Below, one piece after another: positions 25,111 through 37,863 of a DNA stretch of 64,000 bases (the first letter of the stretch is position 1; every line of letters begins with the position of its first letter). This stretch comes from Apostichopus japonicus. Taxonomy: Eukaryota > Echinodermata > Holothuroidea > Aspidochirotida > Stichopodidae. The translations under genes and the position numbers were made by a program. The notes under the pieces were generated by a model that saw nothing but the letters and a program-made list of their open reading frames with translations, did no database searches and was not told where the DNA came from. The DNA is taken from NCBI RefSeq assembly GCF_037975245.1, contig NC_092582.1:8082001-8146000 (forward strand), read 5' to 3'.

Positions 25111-26624
25111 CAGCGACGTAGCCAGGAATTTGAAAGGGGGGGGGGGGTCAATTTTTGCGATTGATATAGATTTGCAAAGTTGTAGGCACGACTATCTGAG
25201 CGGAGCGCCACCATCGGTTGGCGCGGAGCGTACAAGAAAATTTTTGATTTTACCAACCCACCAGATGGCCAGAAACGGCCCTTCCCGAGTGTTCATTCTG
25301 GTTCCCCGGCCTCTTGCTAACTTGAGACACCTCATTCAATATCACTTTTAAACCCCAAAAACAAACGAGTTAAATAGTACGTAGTTCAATACTACATAGT
25401 GTATTAAAATTAGCAAGGTACACGTACAGAGTAGTCTTACTTTTCAACTTCTGATACTTGTAGATACAAAGATAGGCCAGAAATGTCTTTGATACAACTA
25501 TAGCCAGTATCTTTGATACAACTGTAGCTAGTAAATGTTTAAGTTAGCCTAATAAGAGACGGCGAGAGCTATCCGACGATTGCCATCTAATGCAAATTTC
25601 TCAACTGTTTTCTCAACTGAAATATTATCTGCGTAAACAGGTTCTTAACTACATGTTAAAAAACTGACAAGATCGGATCCTAGTCTTTTTTGGCGGGTAG
25701 AGTGTTGAATGAAACGGCACGCGATAGAAATGACAGCCTAGATGACAGAAGAAAAGGTCACCTAATTTAGCCATATTCTTGCTACGTTCATTTCAATAGT
25801 TTTTCCTGTCTATAGACTCTTAAACTCGTCCAGCAAGCTTATCGATTTGAATTATGGGTGTTTTTTTAAAACAAGATATCTTGGCCAAAAAAAATGTAGG
25901 CCCGGGCCAACAGTGCTACATACTGGCTACGCCCCTAATCATATGATATCATTATCATCAGATTTTGTTTCCTGTTTGAATTCCTTTACATTTTCTTTTA
26001 CATATTATATTAGAAAGACAAACATAGTGCTCTTTTACAATATTTCCAGTAGGATGATTCTTGTTTATTGTCCAATGTCTGGACTTTAATACACTTGACG
26101 AACTTAACTGATGGACAATATAAACTTTCATATTTTGTAATATAGCCAGATATGCAGTGGCCTAAAAACAAATATCGTTACCGCAGTGTATTAGCTGTGT
26201 AATACTTATTATAGGAAGTGCGTATCACGTACGATTGCTAGCTTAGCTTCATAACATGCTGTTCGTGCAACAACTTAGGACGACTCATAGAACGACGTTG
26301 TCGACGTTACAGTTCGTGACATTCCATAGAGTGCGGTTAGGTAGGCAATATGTATTTTATAACGCAGTGGCCAACTGTAGGCTTGTAATTGGCTGTAAGC
26401 TAAATTTATCTACTTGCATCTGCCAAACTAAGTAAGTAGTTGAATCAGTAGGCGTGAATGTTACTACGATTACAATCAAGTTAACGGAGCTGACGAGTAT
26501 TCAAGATCAAAAGAGCACTGACAAAATACCATGCTAAAAAACGACAGTTTAAAAAAAAAATATCGACACTGAAAGTGGGGGGGGGGGGCGGTCGCTCCCC
26601 CTGCTCCCCCTGGCTACGTCCCTG
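25111..26624. mobile_element. hAT-like non-autonomous DNA transposon, 1,514 bp
   Basis: The left terminus cagcgacgtagccagg and the right terminus cctggctacgtccctg are inverted repeats with one mismatch in 16 bp. They are flanked by an 8-bp target duplication with one difference: cgtgttag (25103-25110) and catgttag (26625-26632). An 8-bp duplication and CAG...CTG ends fit the hAT superfamily. Long G or C runs lie just inside each end (about 25137-25147 and 26577-26588). No transposase is visible; the small frames at 25130-25351 and 25847-26089 show no recognisable domain. Part of the left interior (25190-25290) is related to the smaller element at 59.8-60.2 kb in the opposite orientation. Confidence 0.8.
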
Positions 26625-26920
26625 CATGTTAGGGTATATATGCCTTCGTCTGGTCGCATTTTTGTACCTTTTAGTCCAAGCAGGCTCGAGTGAGCATCAT
26701 AGCGTGTAGATTGCGTTCATAGGGGACGAATTAGTCACTGATTTCGGGGATAATTTGTATATATGTATGATGGTTTGTAAATAAATACACTTGGGAAACC
26801 ATTTCCAGGGTCAATAAATAGCTATTACCGATCTGATATAGACAATTGCAGTGATTACGTCATATATTCCTCGTGTCAAAGCTATACAGTCGCCGTAAGG
26901 GAGTGTTCTACGTGTATTAC
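26625..26920. repeat. Decayed edge monomer of the 309-bp satellite
   Basis: The array resumes after the transposon with many substitutions relative to the main-block consensus (for example ttttagtcc, catagcgtg, ttagtcactg, gtcgccgtaaggg) and fades out at about gtgttctacgtgtat. It marks the true array boundary. Confidence 0.85.
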
Positions 26921-27572
26921 TTGTAAGCTCTGATGAATTTTATTCTTGATAAAACAGATTACAGAGTTTAAGACACATTGGTCTCTCACTCCAATCCCTC
27001 TTATAAATGGGCTCAACCGTCACTGAATTCTATTGTAATTTTTCTTCTCAAGTCAGCCCCGCAATAAAGACCCTTTGGACAATGGGCAAGGACAATAACA
27101 ACACGGCGTCCAAAGATCTGTTCATTAACACTTCGCTTCTATCATTTAAAATCAAGAACAAAGTACGTTACCATAAAAGGATTTAAAACGACTTCACGTG
27201 GGTTTGCTACCCTGCACAAATATAACTGTAGTCACTCAATTTCCGCCATTCAGGGGAATCCCGCAAAAGGAACGGGATTTCCCCTTTTCTCGATCCCCAC
27301 GCACTTTTACGAAGGAGCGCCATCGTTTCAATTACTGTCAAAACTGATAACGCCGTTACCAACGTACTCTGAAACTCACGCTGTACGGTTAGAAACATTA
27401 TACGCTACTGATTTGTTGAAGCTGTTTGATTGCCTACCAAAGACGTAAATGTATTCTATCACTATCTAGCTGTCGGACAAACCAGTTCTGCAGTGAAGAG
27501 GCTGTTTAGCAGAAACACATTCCGTTTACGTTCGTCGTTGCAAGTCATTATTTTGGGAAATCAGAAGTGAAA
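26921..27572. other. Array-to-gene spacer; putative upstream/5' UTR region of the channel gene
   Basis: Non-repetitive sequence, somewhat less AT-rich than the downstream intron. A promoter or transcription start must lie here or farther upstream if the exon at 27573 is the first one, but I see no convincing TATA box. A minus-strand frame at 27207-27398 has no recognisable homology. Confidence 0.4.
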
Positions 27573-27667
27573 ATGGTTGATGATTGTGATACGGTACCAC
27601 CATTGCCGCCTCGGTTTCGGTTCAGAGATTTGGTTTTAGGAGATACATTTGCCGAAAACGAAGACAG
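27573..27667 (+). CDS. KCNT (orthologue group; KCNT2-like N-terminus): Slo2-type sodium-activated potassium channel, first coding exon (partial)
   Basis: ATG at 27573 lies in a good initiation context (gaaaATGG). The 95-nt coding exon gives 31 residues plus a split arginine codon, ending at AG|GTAGGA (donor at 27668). The peptide begins MVDD and contains [17 protein letters not shown], then FAENEDR. From memory of the family, vertebrate KCNT2 and long KCNT1 N-termini have the same M-V/S-D start, PLPPRYRFRDLLLGD and an NDDR ending at a comparable place. Slo2 channels are plasma-membrane K+ channels with six transmembrane segments and two cytosolic RCK domains, opened by Na+. None of those domains is in this exon. 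The next exon should begin in phase 2 and encode VQVEFY-like sequence; I did not find it before 64,000, so intron 1 would exceed 36 kb. The satellite array ends about 650 bp upstream. Confidence 0.75.
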
Positions 27668-28490
27668 GTAGGAAATAATCTTCTTAATTCTGGTTGCTAG
27701 CCTAGGCCTTACGTCATACTACCACTGAATCTTAACTGAGTGGACAAGTGACCGTGTCTTAAATTGTTCACATCAGAGTATTCACGAAAAGGATGCATGG
27801 TAAGTGTTTAAACAGGTTCTTTCCAATTCCACAATGGTAATTTTCGTAACTTCATAATATTTCACATAAGTCATAGGTTACATTTCTGCTTTAAAAACAT
27901 TATGAAACATGCTGGTAGCTATTTTGATATCCTAGATTTACAAGGCCTAACGTTAGATCATTCAGATAAAACTTAATTACAGCCTACCACCATATACAAC
28001 TGGAACAGTGGAAGTAACTTTTACTAGACCTACTGTAGGCCTAAGTTAAAGTGTTAATTGTAACATAGGCCTAGGCCAGCAATGCGAGGGCAAATGACTA
28101 TGAACTCCTTTAGGCTACGTGTGGATAGTTCAGGACCAAGCTATTTGTGTAGTGAACTTTTTGAATGATATGTTCCTAGCTAGGTGTACTTTAAAGGTTA
28201 AGATCAGAACGTAATTTTCAAGTGACACATTGTCTTTGTTTAGGTGGTAATGATAACTGTTTACTTTGGTACATATGGTTGCCATTGAAAATCTATGTCT
28301 CTCTTGTGATGTTTTTTCAATGTTGATGTTAAACTTCTCTGTTTAACTTCTGCTTGTACTTCTTTGCATTGGAAACTTCATTAATAATTTTGGGAATATA
28401 TCACATTTACTCACTTATGATTAATTGTTATTGTTGCCATTTTTGTTGAAGTTGTTAATTTGCCATTAAGAAAGTACACAGCTATTGCAC
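27668..28490. other. Intron 1 of the channel gene, no further feature seen
   Basis: AT-rich sequence following the donor. No exon-like frame or repeat recognised. Confidence 0.5.
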
Positions 28491-28644
28491 CCAGTTGGGA
28501 CAATTTTTTCCTATACTTTAGTGTTACTGTATGTTCCGCTTCATAGCACTTTTATTGTCAGTACGAGCGGTATGAATAGCAGATCAAGGAGTACAGGGAG
28601 TACAGTTTAGAGAGGTATTAGCATTTGGAAATTGTCCCAACTGG
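28491..28644. repeat. Short inverted-repeat element, 154 bp
   Basis: ccagttgggacaattt (28491-28506) and aaattgtcccaactgg (28629-28644) are perfect 16-bp inverted repeats. They could be TIRs of a small MITE, but no clear target-site duplication flanks them. Confidence 0.5.
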
Positions 28645-28950
28645 CTGCAGGCTATTAATTGCCTTAAAATTTTGGATGTTATTATGATTTGTTATTATTA
28701 CATCAGATTAGTGTCGATGGCATTCAAATCCCTTGTGACAGTAGTATGAGTGGATAGCAACAGCCATGTTATGTACAGTATTATATAGTCAGCAGGAATT
28801 TTGCAGTTAATTGCCAAATATTTGGCCTAGCAACCATTATGATAACCATTCACAGTATCTAACTTAGAACTCACTTGGATTAAAAGTTAAAAAGAGAGAC
28901 CGAAGTGAAACTTCTAATATCTGACAGGGAATTTGTTCACAAATTGCATT

Positions 28951-28992
28951 GAGTCAAACTTAATAAAAGAATATTCATCATGTAGGATTTCA
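28951..28992. repeat. Left 42-bp direct repeat flanking SINE B
   Basis: Starts gagtcaaactta. It matches 29287-29328 at 38 of 42 positions by eye and brackets the SINE between them. Confidence 0.75.
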
Positions 28993-29286
28993 GTGCTATG
29001 GCCGAGTGGATAAAGGCGATGGCATTTGAAGCAATGAGGCTTAGCAATCGGAAGGTTCCAGGTTTGATAACTGGCCGGGTTATATAAGGTGGGTTTTTCA
29101 TCCAAGAGCAATCTACAGTTTTCCCATCTGAATGACTTTCTAAAATTAAAAAGATTCCAAATTTGGGTTCAAATGTTGAATTGGAAGCCACCTGGCGTGT
29201 GAGCTGAAATCCATAAGCCCTTGCGGGTTTCTCCCACATTTGTGGCCGCTTAATCGTCGTAAAAATAACTGCTGATTTTAAGATAA
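28993..29286 (+). mobile_element. tRNA-derived SINE (family B, Ser/Leu-type head)
   Basis: The head tatggccgagtggataaagg matches the class II (Ser/Leu) tRNA A-box and D-arm, and a weak B-box (ggtttgataac) lies near 29062. The body includes gattccaaatttg, cataagccctt and ctcccacatttgtgg, and ends ctgctgatttt. The body recurs at 47.36 kb and, more decayed, near 61.45 kb. The two 42-bp flanks are unusually long for a target-site duplication. Confidence 0.75.
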
Positions 29287-29328
29287 GAGTCAAACTTAAT
29301 GAAAGAATTTTTATCATGTAGTATTTCA
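29287..29328. repeat. Right 42-bp direct repeat flanking SINE B
   Basis: Partner of 28951-28992, with four substitutions. Confidence 0.75.
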
Positions 29329-29792
29329 ATAAGAGTTATGTAATGACAAGAAGACGGTTATAGATGATACAGAGACATCTGAACAGCTGATGTGGATTTA
29401 ATTAACATAATGAGAAGTACTTTTCACATTGTTTTGCTCCTTTCCACGACACATGACAATTTGTAATGAAGAAACATATATAGTTGACCTATAGGGTCAA
29501 TTGTACACATGGGACTATACCAAATGTCAACATGTTGTTGCTAGGATACTGATCTCTGGAAAAGTTCTTGGTGGCAACAAAACTCCAAAAGTTTGAACTT
29601 TGAAATAAGAATAGCTCTGTGTTGCAAACCTGCTCTACAGTACGTAACACTTGAGTTTATGGATAAATGACAGAGATTAATGGTTAATCTTGACTTATCT
29701 CATAACATAGTAAATTGTATTAGTAAGTAAATAAAAAGAGAACCCTGATTCTTGTGATGTAAGGTCTAATGTATTCATATATGTATGTATTT
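29329..29792. other. Intronic sequence, nothing recognised
   Basis: AT-rich and without repeats or exon-like frames that I can identify. Confidence 0.4.
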
Positions 29793-30020
29793 TAGAACCT
29801 CCTGTAGCTCAGGCACTGCAGGCAAAGAAGCCTCATTGGCTTATCAAAGCCGCAAGCTGACCGAAGTCAGTCTCTTACATTCATATTTAACATCCATGAT
29901 TATGAATTGTCAATTGTCAACAACTCTGTAACTGGACGACATATATTAATTTTGGAGTGACTCGAACTCGGGACCTTATGATTGAAAGGCACCGGCGTTA
30001 ACCACTGAGCTAACACTCTT
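29793..30020 (-). mobile_element. tRNA-derived SINE (family A relative), minus strand
   Basis: Read on the minus strand it has gttagctcagtggttaacgc (D-arm and A-box region), a B-box-like gttcgagtcac and the family body with ctgacttcggtcag (hairpin at 29857-29870). Closer in body sequence to the copy at 47.73 kb than to the array copies, but shares the ggacgttaaat and TTCGGTCAGCTTG core with all of them. Confidence 0.75.
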
Positions 30021-33000
30021 GAATGACTACTGTACTGCACTTACTCAAAGCTGCCTGGCAAATGGAGATTTTAAAATTTCAAACTGTGGTTTTCAAAAAG
30101 GAACTACTTTTGGATATGTGATTTTCTTGTTTTTTTCTTCCACAAACTCTGTAGCATGTTTTCTTTTCATTACAATCCTTGTTGTAACCTACCTGTGCAG
30201 TTAATGTTTCAAGAGTTTGGACAGCATGATGTTTACTATTAAAGTTCTTCTATATCAACTGATCTACCCGTGTTTGTATGTTAATCAATCAAAATGTACT
30301 TAAATGTATTACTGCCTGGGGTTCAAATTACTTTAAAGCCACTAACAGTCATGAATCTGTCAGGTCTATTTTTGTTGTTGTTGTTGAGCATCTCACTGTA
30401 GTATCCTACAGTACACTATTATAAGTGAGTCTAGAGGGCAAGTTCACTTTATCTGACTAGCATTAGAAATCTTGGGAACAGAAGGGAGGGAGAGTGGGGG
30501 GGGGGGGTTTATTGCAGTATATTTAGGTCAAACATTAGCCACATTATTGGGGAAAAGTTATGATTCCTTTTTGCCTTTTGACTACGCTTTGACCTGCTGG
30601 AGTTTATCATGGCATCTATTGTATGCACTAGCTTTTCATCCTAATTTAGAGAGCTAGGCCTTTGTTTTTATACTGTACATAAATGTCCCAGTTTACAGGA
30701 GGTCAATGAGTCTTGGGAGAGTCTACCACTCTTTCATAACCTGAAGCTAGTACTCCTAAAGATAGTAAATAAAGATAAATTTTATTTTAGCCAACACAAG
30801 GATTTAAAACTTTCTCTGTTTTTGAAGCAAATACAGTAATTGTGACTGACTCACAAACACTTTAGCTCTGTCCCGCAGGAAATTTTTTAACTTGGGCAAT
30901 TATGTCAACATGAGATTATGACCTACTTGACACTGTCTTGTGGAAGCAGGCTTGATTGATCTAACTTGTCGGAATAACAGGCTTCTGTTTGTCTTAGAGC
31001 TACGGTAGTCCGCTGTTAAAAAAGTGAATAATTTATCCAGTACGTACAGTACTGCATAACAAAATGCAATGCAAAATGATGGAGTTGCTGTACAATTGTA
31101 AAGATGTAAAACAGTTTGTTTTACACAGGAACCTTAATAAGACACAAAATACAGACTGCAAAGCAAAGTTTGAACATTAAATTATTTGCTGTGTAACGAC
31201 GCCGAAACATTGTTTATAAACATATTCTTCCAGTTTATTAAATATGTCATGATTGTTGTTGTTATATATCACAGAGTGTAATAAAAAAAGGCTCTAAGTG
31301 TAAGTATCAGAGAATTGCACAAGCTGATCGCATTTACTGTACAGGAGACCAGTAAGTACTGTAGTACTGTTGCCATTTAATATATAACAATATATGTATT
31401 TAATGCACAAAAGGCTGCAAATTTGTTCTTTTCTAAAAAGCCAAGGGGGGACATCCAGACCCAGTGAGGCACATGAGGTTGCCTCCCCTGTGAAAAAAAG
31501 AAGAAATAAGAAAGTTGATGAGAAATATTCAGAGTTAAATGAGAACCAAATAATATGCAAGTACTTACCTTGTCTGATGATACAGTGACCTGTTATTTCC
31601 TTGGCATTTGTAAGATTGTTATGACTTACCCTGACAAATGATACAGTGGCGTTTGGTCTTCAAAATTGGGTACATTGCTAATCAGAAGAATAATCAATTA
31701 ATAATTACTGCTGATCAATTTGGTAAAAACTATTTCATCCCTTGCCCAATTATATTAAACTCAGTTTTTGATGTACTGATGACACAATAGTGATCATAAA
31801 TATATTCACCACTAGTCGTGTGCACCATGGTGACAAACTGACAGATAAGTACTGTAACAGTAAACAGTAAACAAAATTGGTTTGGTAATATTATATGCAG
31901 AGTTCCATCATACAAAGTCTGTACGTTCACAAAACTTAAATGGTGGTAAATAAAGTAAAATGCTTGTTAAAGTTTTGCCAGCATATTGAGTTACTCAGTA
32001 TTCATTACTTGATTTTCTAGTTTATTTTGAAGTTATACTGAATGTTCTTCAAAGTATCATGGAATATATACATTTCTTGTGAGGTCTGTCAGCATCAGCT
32101 GTGCATCTTACAAAGCTGCTATTAATTTTGTAATTGAACCCTGCCAATCCCACACACACACACACCGATCTCCTTAAAACAACCCGGGTTAAAGAACCCA
32201 AAATAAGTTGGAAATTTCACCCTTTTTTTTGTGAGAACCATCCATGAAATTTATGTATAGGTTTTCAGCTTCCTGATCGACATTCAGAATGAAAAGTGGA
32301 AAGAAAAAATCTGATGCGTTCCCTGTGATTATGATCCATGGTCGTATCACAACTCAAAATGACATGCACAGTATCGCAGGCAATTATGAGGGTTGACATA
32401 CGTGCTTGTGAGATTTCTGCATGTTTCTTGCATTAATGGACGATTGCACGTTTACATCAGTTTAAAAATTTACTACAGGTTTGATACTTTTCAGGGAGGA
32501 ATTATGTCCTAGATTTACCAAAGTACTTTTGAGGTTCACATTCATTTTGTTAGTTCATGAATTTAAGTATTCAGAGAATGTGCGCATAATTTGAACCAAT
32601 TTGAAGAGACAAAGGTTTTTAATATCATTTGAATTTTTAAAGTTCCATTACTGTACATAAACAAACTATAATATGTGTATCATGTCCTTGATTATACTTC
32701 TTAATTTCTGCATATAGAACAGCTATGAGAAGAAATAATGGAATTTATTTTTAAAAAAAAGAGAGAGAGAAATTAAAAAGGGAGTAAAACATTCAGAAGC
32801 ATAATAAGGCTGGTAACAACTTGAATATACTCAACCTTTAAGATATTCCTCTTCAAACTGAATATTTATATTCTAACTGATATATTCCTATTTCTATGTA
32901 CATGTCTTTTGTGTAACATCATTTTGGTGAAATTTCTCTCTCTCTGTTTAATGTCGAAATATGTGAGGATATTCACCTTACAATAATGGAATTGCCATTC

Positions 33001-34045
33001 TCCTTTGAATACCTTTATATTTTGCAGTTTTTTTTCTAGTCTTTACGATAGGCCCACAGGCATTTTATAATTCTCTATTAGTAGTACAGAAGTTGCAGTT
33101 CTTACTGTAGCTGAGCTGGTTCTCTTTACCATTAAATATTGCTCAAATGCTCATTTCTTTTCCTTACCTTGCTATATGTTTTTGTATCCTTAGGATAATC
33201 GAACACAGCTCTTAGCTTCCCAGAATAAATCTCTCCCTACATATGATGATAAGTTTGATCTACATATATGCAGATCCATCTACCTACCAAACCCTTATTT
33301 GTGCCATCAATCACACACTGCCGTGTGTCTCCTTTCATCTTTGGTCGTACGGCTACAAGGTGGATATTTCGGTGTACTTTGTGTCGGTATATTTGAGATT
33401 TCCCGACATTTAATTGCTACCGCTGACAACTCTATGAGATCTTTAGTTTCTCTATTAAATCATGCAGTACTGTTCTTACCAGGGCAGGTCTCATGATTCA
33501 TTGATATCTACATAGACCACTCTACCTTTTTGCTTTAACAAGCTTGTCGTTTCCATGGTAATGCCATGACTTTGTTTTCTTTAGGTAGTTGTGCTGTGCA
33601 GTGCTTTACAGTTTGTTTATTTCAACTGTTACAATAGAAATTGATTTTGGTACTTTGTATAGTCTTATTTTAATGAGCTCCATTTTATAGGACAAATCAA
33701 TTTTCTATTGTGAGGGTTGCAAATTGTCTATATCATGGGTAAACATGATAATTTTGCATAGAGTATATGTATAGCTACCTGCTGTGCTCATTTACATTGT
33801 GTACATGTATATATACAGGTTCACTTTTCAAAGTAGTGTAGTTGCACAATATGTGTATGCGGAGGGAATAATTTATCTGATTAGTATCACATAGCTAAAT
33901 GCTACATTTAGAAGGGTTTTAAGTGGCCAGACCAAATGCAAAGACGTTTAAAAAGTGCTTGTTTCTCAGAAAACAAAAATATTTAAAGTATTTTGGTGTA
34001 AGTAAAGTTAAAGTTGAAGGTTTACAGTCTTGTTCAAGTCTAAGA
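30021..34045. other. Intronic sequence with small simple repeats
   Basis: AT-rich. It contains a G homopolymer near 30497-30507, (TTG)n near 30373, (CA)8 at 32151-32165 and a short (AG)n at 32760. Several frames of 60-90 codons have no recognisable domain, splice context or codon structure. Confidence 0.4.
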
Positions 34046-34345
34046 CCCTCTCACATGACTTAAAAACAATTAACCCCTGGTCCTTGGTAACTTGTCACAC
34101 CCACTCACCAAAGTGTGCACAATTAAAACAATCCCTCCTGGGGCATTACAGTGCACCACATCTACGTGTCCCCTGTGGGACTTCCCATAGGGTGCAGCCA
34201 CAAACTGCACAAGCAACTATACAGTATTTGCAAGTAACTCCCCAAGTCCCTATAGATACACCTGGATGAACCCAAGGACACAATGTAATGATCTGGCCAG
34301 CACTCTAACCTGCAAACCTTAGATAACAAGTCCACTGTCTTAAAA
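34046..34345 (-). mobile_element. Degenerate tRNA-derived SINE (family C), minus strand
   Basis: The plus strand reads acacctgg...cccaaggacacaatg...ctggccagcactctaacctgcaaacctta. That is the reverse of a widespread marine-invertebrate SINE type in which the tRNA-like B-box is followed by a conserved ctggcc and cattgtgtccttgg body. On the minus strand, caggttagagtgctgg resembles a B-box. The assignment rests on remembered family features, and the copy is decayed. Confidence 0.4.
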
Positions 34346-37300
34346 GGTCCATGTTGCATTTATCTGGAATTTTTAGCATTCCTTTGTCACTTACATTCAT
34401 TTACATATCACTAACTTGCGATTGAGGAAAGAGAGATTACTGTGATAGAATTTTTACCTGGTGAACCCTAATTGGCGAGTAAACCTTTTCGTAAAAATTG
34501 ACAATTTTTTGTCCCAAACAGTTACAGTATGCATGCACACCACAAAATCAACCAACCAAATCATCTCTATCACGTGACATCAGACAATAACAAACCCCTG
34601 TTTCGCTCATTTTATACGTACATTGATGTACTAGGAATATATACTAGTAGTTCAGTAACTGAGCTATGCGTTTTCCATTTCCTTTACACATAACAATATC
34701 TGCTAATCAAAACCTTGAAAAATAAGTTCTAAATAGACGAATACAAGTATTCACTATGCATATTGAAGCTTTTGTTAACACGAACGAGCTAGCTCTAGAG
34801 CCTAACATGGGCAAATCATAGGTATATTATTTGCAGCTTGTACGTACTATTAGTGTACTAATGAGTAACGTTAGTTGGTGTATTACATGTTCATGAAAAG
34901 AATCAATCATGGCAAATAGAAAGGCATATTAATACAATAAATAATAGACTAGACATATATGCTATAGTCCTAAGGAATTTGGGCCTTCGATGTAATCCAT
35001 GGTTTGTTCCAAACATTTTGGTATCTGTCCTCCAAATTGACCAATCAGTTTGTGGGTATTTTCTGTCACGTCTGATTCATGATTGACAACATGTTATAGC
35101 ATGGTCAGTAAATACCCACTTTGTGCTTAATTGGACTTTCCATAAACTAATGATGGCTTTATTCATGATTTCTTTGTTTATATTGCAAATTTTGTTGAGT
35201 TAGGTTTCATTTTACATTTTGAAGGGATAAATGAAAAGCCGGTATGTTTTGGTAATTTAACAGATTTTCAAAGCAATATGCAAGCTCTTTTTATAACGTT
35301 CGTATAGGACTATGATGCACTGCACTGTACTATATCGTTCGCACACTGGTATAGTATATGGCACAGTCAGTAATCCAGATATACTACTGCACGTATTGCG
35401 CAGAACTGAGGCAACCCAACGTGACCTGTATGCATGAAATGCATATAGAGAGAACTTTCTAGGCTTGGCTAATCATTGGATAATAGCCATTTTGCTGAAG
35501 AAAATGTTCATCTTTTTTGCTCAATTTTGTAAGATCCAGATGTTTTTTGAGCTAAATATGTCATGTTTGGAGTAGCGTAAAGATCACAAACTTCAACATT
35601 GCTACACAAAATGTGAACATTAAGGTTTGTGAAATGCTAGTCAAACTTAGAGTAATTTGACATAAAAAAGAAAAAAAAAAGAAACGAAGAAACACTCCAA
35701 AACCAAAAAATCAATAATAACAATTAACAAGTTTATATGAACATTTAACTATTAAGCTTAACACTAAAAAAAAGATCTATCAGGTTGTCTAATGTTCTCA
35801 ATAACTTTTCGCTATGCATTTGTGTGTTAAGTACCTTGAAAATGCTACGAGCATCCATAGAAGTAATTATATCCTGCAGTACCTTCAAGTTCATGTATTT
35901 CTTTTCCTTATCATAAATCTTAACTAAATATCATACAAAACACTCATAATTAAACCCAGCTTAGAGCTTCATAGATGAGGGATACACCACTTGTGGAGTT
36001 GTGACAGTTATGAATCAAGTTTTTGCATTAATGTTACAAGTACAACCTTTTCTCAAAATGTTCTTGTTTTTAACAATCCTTTTCAACTCTTGTTTCAAGT
36101 GGCTTGATTCACACAGCTAACTCCTTGAGCAGTTCTCCTTGAAACTAAGTGCGATGATAACCTTCCCGTGGAGACGTGGAATTATAGAATCATTCATGTC
36201 TATCTATACAGACAATCAAGGAAAGGTATATGAAGTTACTTTATATAAGTGAAACGCTTAGTACCAGCTGACAACCTGTCCTATGGATTAGATTTAAGAA
36301 GGGATTAGATTTAAGAAGGGATTAAAACTAAAACTTTTACATTCTCATTACAGCGTTATAAAAATGTTGGCTTGATCTGTTTGAGGATCATCAGAGTCCT
36401 ATGAAAGAGTCTAAACATTAGATTCCCATTTAAAAATAAATTGAAAATATCATCAAACAGAAGTAAAGAAAATTAGAATTTGAGAGGAAATTTTTTTGAA
36501 ATCAATGTCCATGTGGACAACTATGACATTGACCGAGCCACTCTTGTTAGCTTGAACATCTTCAAATTTATTACAAAATGATATCAGCGGGCATTGTGTT
36601 AAAACTTAAATCTGGGAAATCGTAACATCCCCCACAGCATACTGTAGCTTAGTATTTGTGACAAAGAGTCTGTCCCAAAACTACATGTTACCATGACGAT
36701 ACAATTTCAAGGTTACATATGACAATTACGGAACATAGCTTCAAATTGGCTCCGGCCATCTTTGCTGACTGTCAAGTACTGCAGCTTGCCACATTGCCCT
36801 TCTTAAATGTGCAAAATATGCTAGCTGTGTCCTCATCATTACTACAATTAAAGTTTTACAAAGTAAAGTCTTGAACAATCATTGCTCTCTCTTTTACGCT
36901 GGTTGCCCAATCTCCCTGAAGGTATCCCATCGTACTGCAGTCTGAACAGTGTTAAACCTTTCATGCACAGTGAGGGCACCTCATATTTGTCATGTTTAAA
37001 GATGAATTAATGTTCACTTACCAAATAATTTAAATAAAACCTTTTATCCTTGATAAAACTTACATAAATGGCATTATTATACAAGGACACTCTGTTATAA
37101 ATGTCACATTGGCCTTTACATGGGGGAATAAATGAGTTAAACCTACAGTATGTTAACTGCCTCTTAGGGTTGGGAATTTTGCTTGCCAAAAAATACCAAA
37201 GGTAAATAACGGTGCTGTGTACAAACAAAAAAATAAGGAAAAGGGCAAAAATCTTTTAAATTGTGTTGTAGCAAACTTGCTTCATTTTGTCTAGTATGCT

Positions 37301-37863
37301 TTGGAATGCTAATACTCCCTGCTATACAGTGTAGTAAATACTGTGCACATCAAACTTTCAAAATATATTTGCAACAAATTGTCACCATATATATTACATA
37401 CAATAGCCCACATCAATAGGGTAAGTATTACTCAAAAGTGGGTGGGCGAAACATATTTGTTGGGTCTCTGAATTTGTCCACATGTCAAAAGTGATCTAGT
37501 CTTCAGAGCTTGCCACCACAGATAGATAAGGCTATATTTTTACATTTTGAGCATGGATTTTGAGGTGCTCATGCTGGAGAGAGGGGGGGGGGGTCAGTCT
37601 CCATTAAAGATCCTTGGTTGTGGACATAAATGTTTGCAGAGCCCTGTTAGCCTAGCTAGCTACAATATGATTATCTTTGGTGAAGTAACTGAAAAGTGGA
37701 TGCATGACTGTATTTATATGCTGTACTGTAGCTCTTATATGTAAGCCTTTGCATTGCACAAGTTATGGAATATATTGGTAGAATAAGATGCATTTACAGT
37801 ACAGCAGATGTGATCCCGCCAGCTAAAACTGCCCATGGATTAACTAATCATCAAAGTTGGTTA
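34346..37863. other. Intronic sequence
   Basis: AT-rich. It contains three tandem copies of a 17-bp unit (ggattagatttaagaag, 36285-36325) and a G-run near 37581-37591. No exon recognised. Confidence 0.4.

Noticed and set aside
28994-29075. Genuine Ser or Leu tRNA gene
   Set aside because: The A-box region is good, but the B-box is degenerate, and the body recurs elsewhere as a repeat.
31394-31588. Lysine-rich 64-codon frame as an exon
   Set aside because: No acceptor/donor pair of convincing quality and no recognisable domain.
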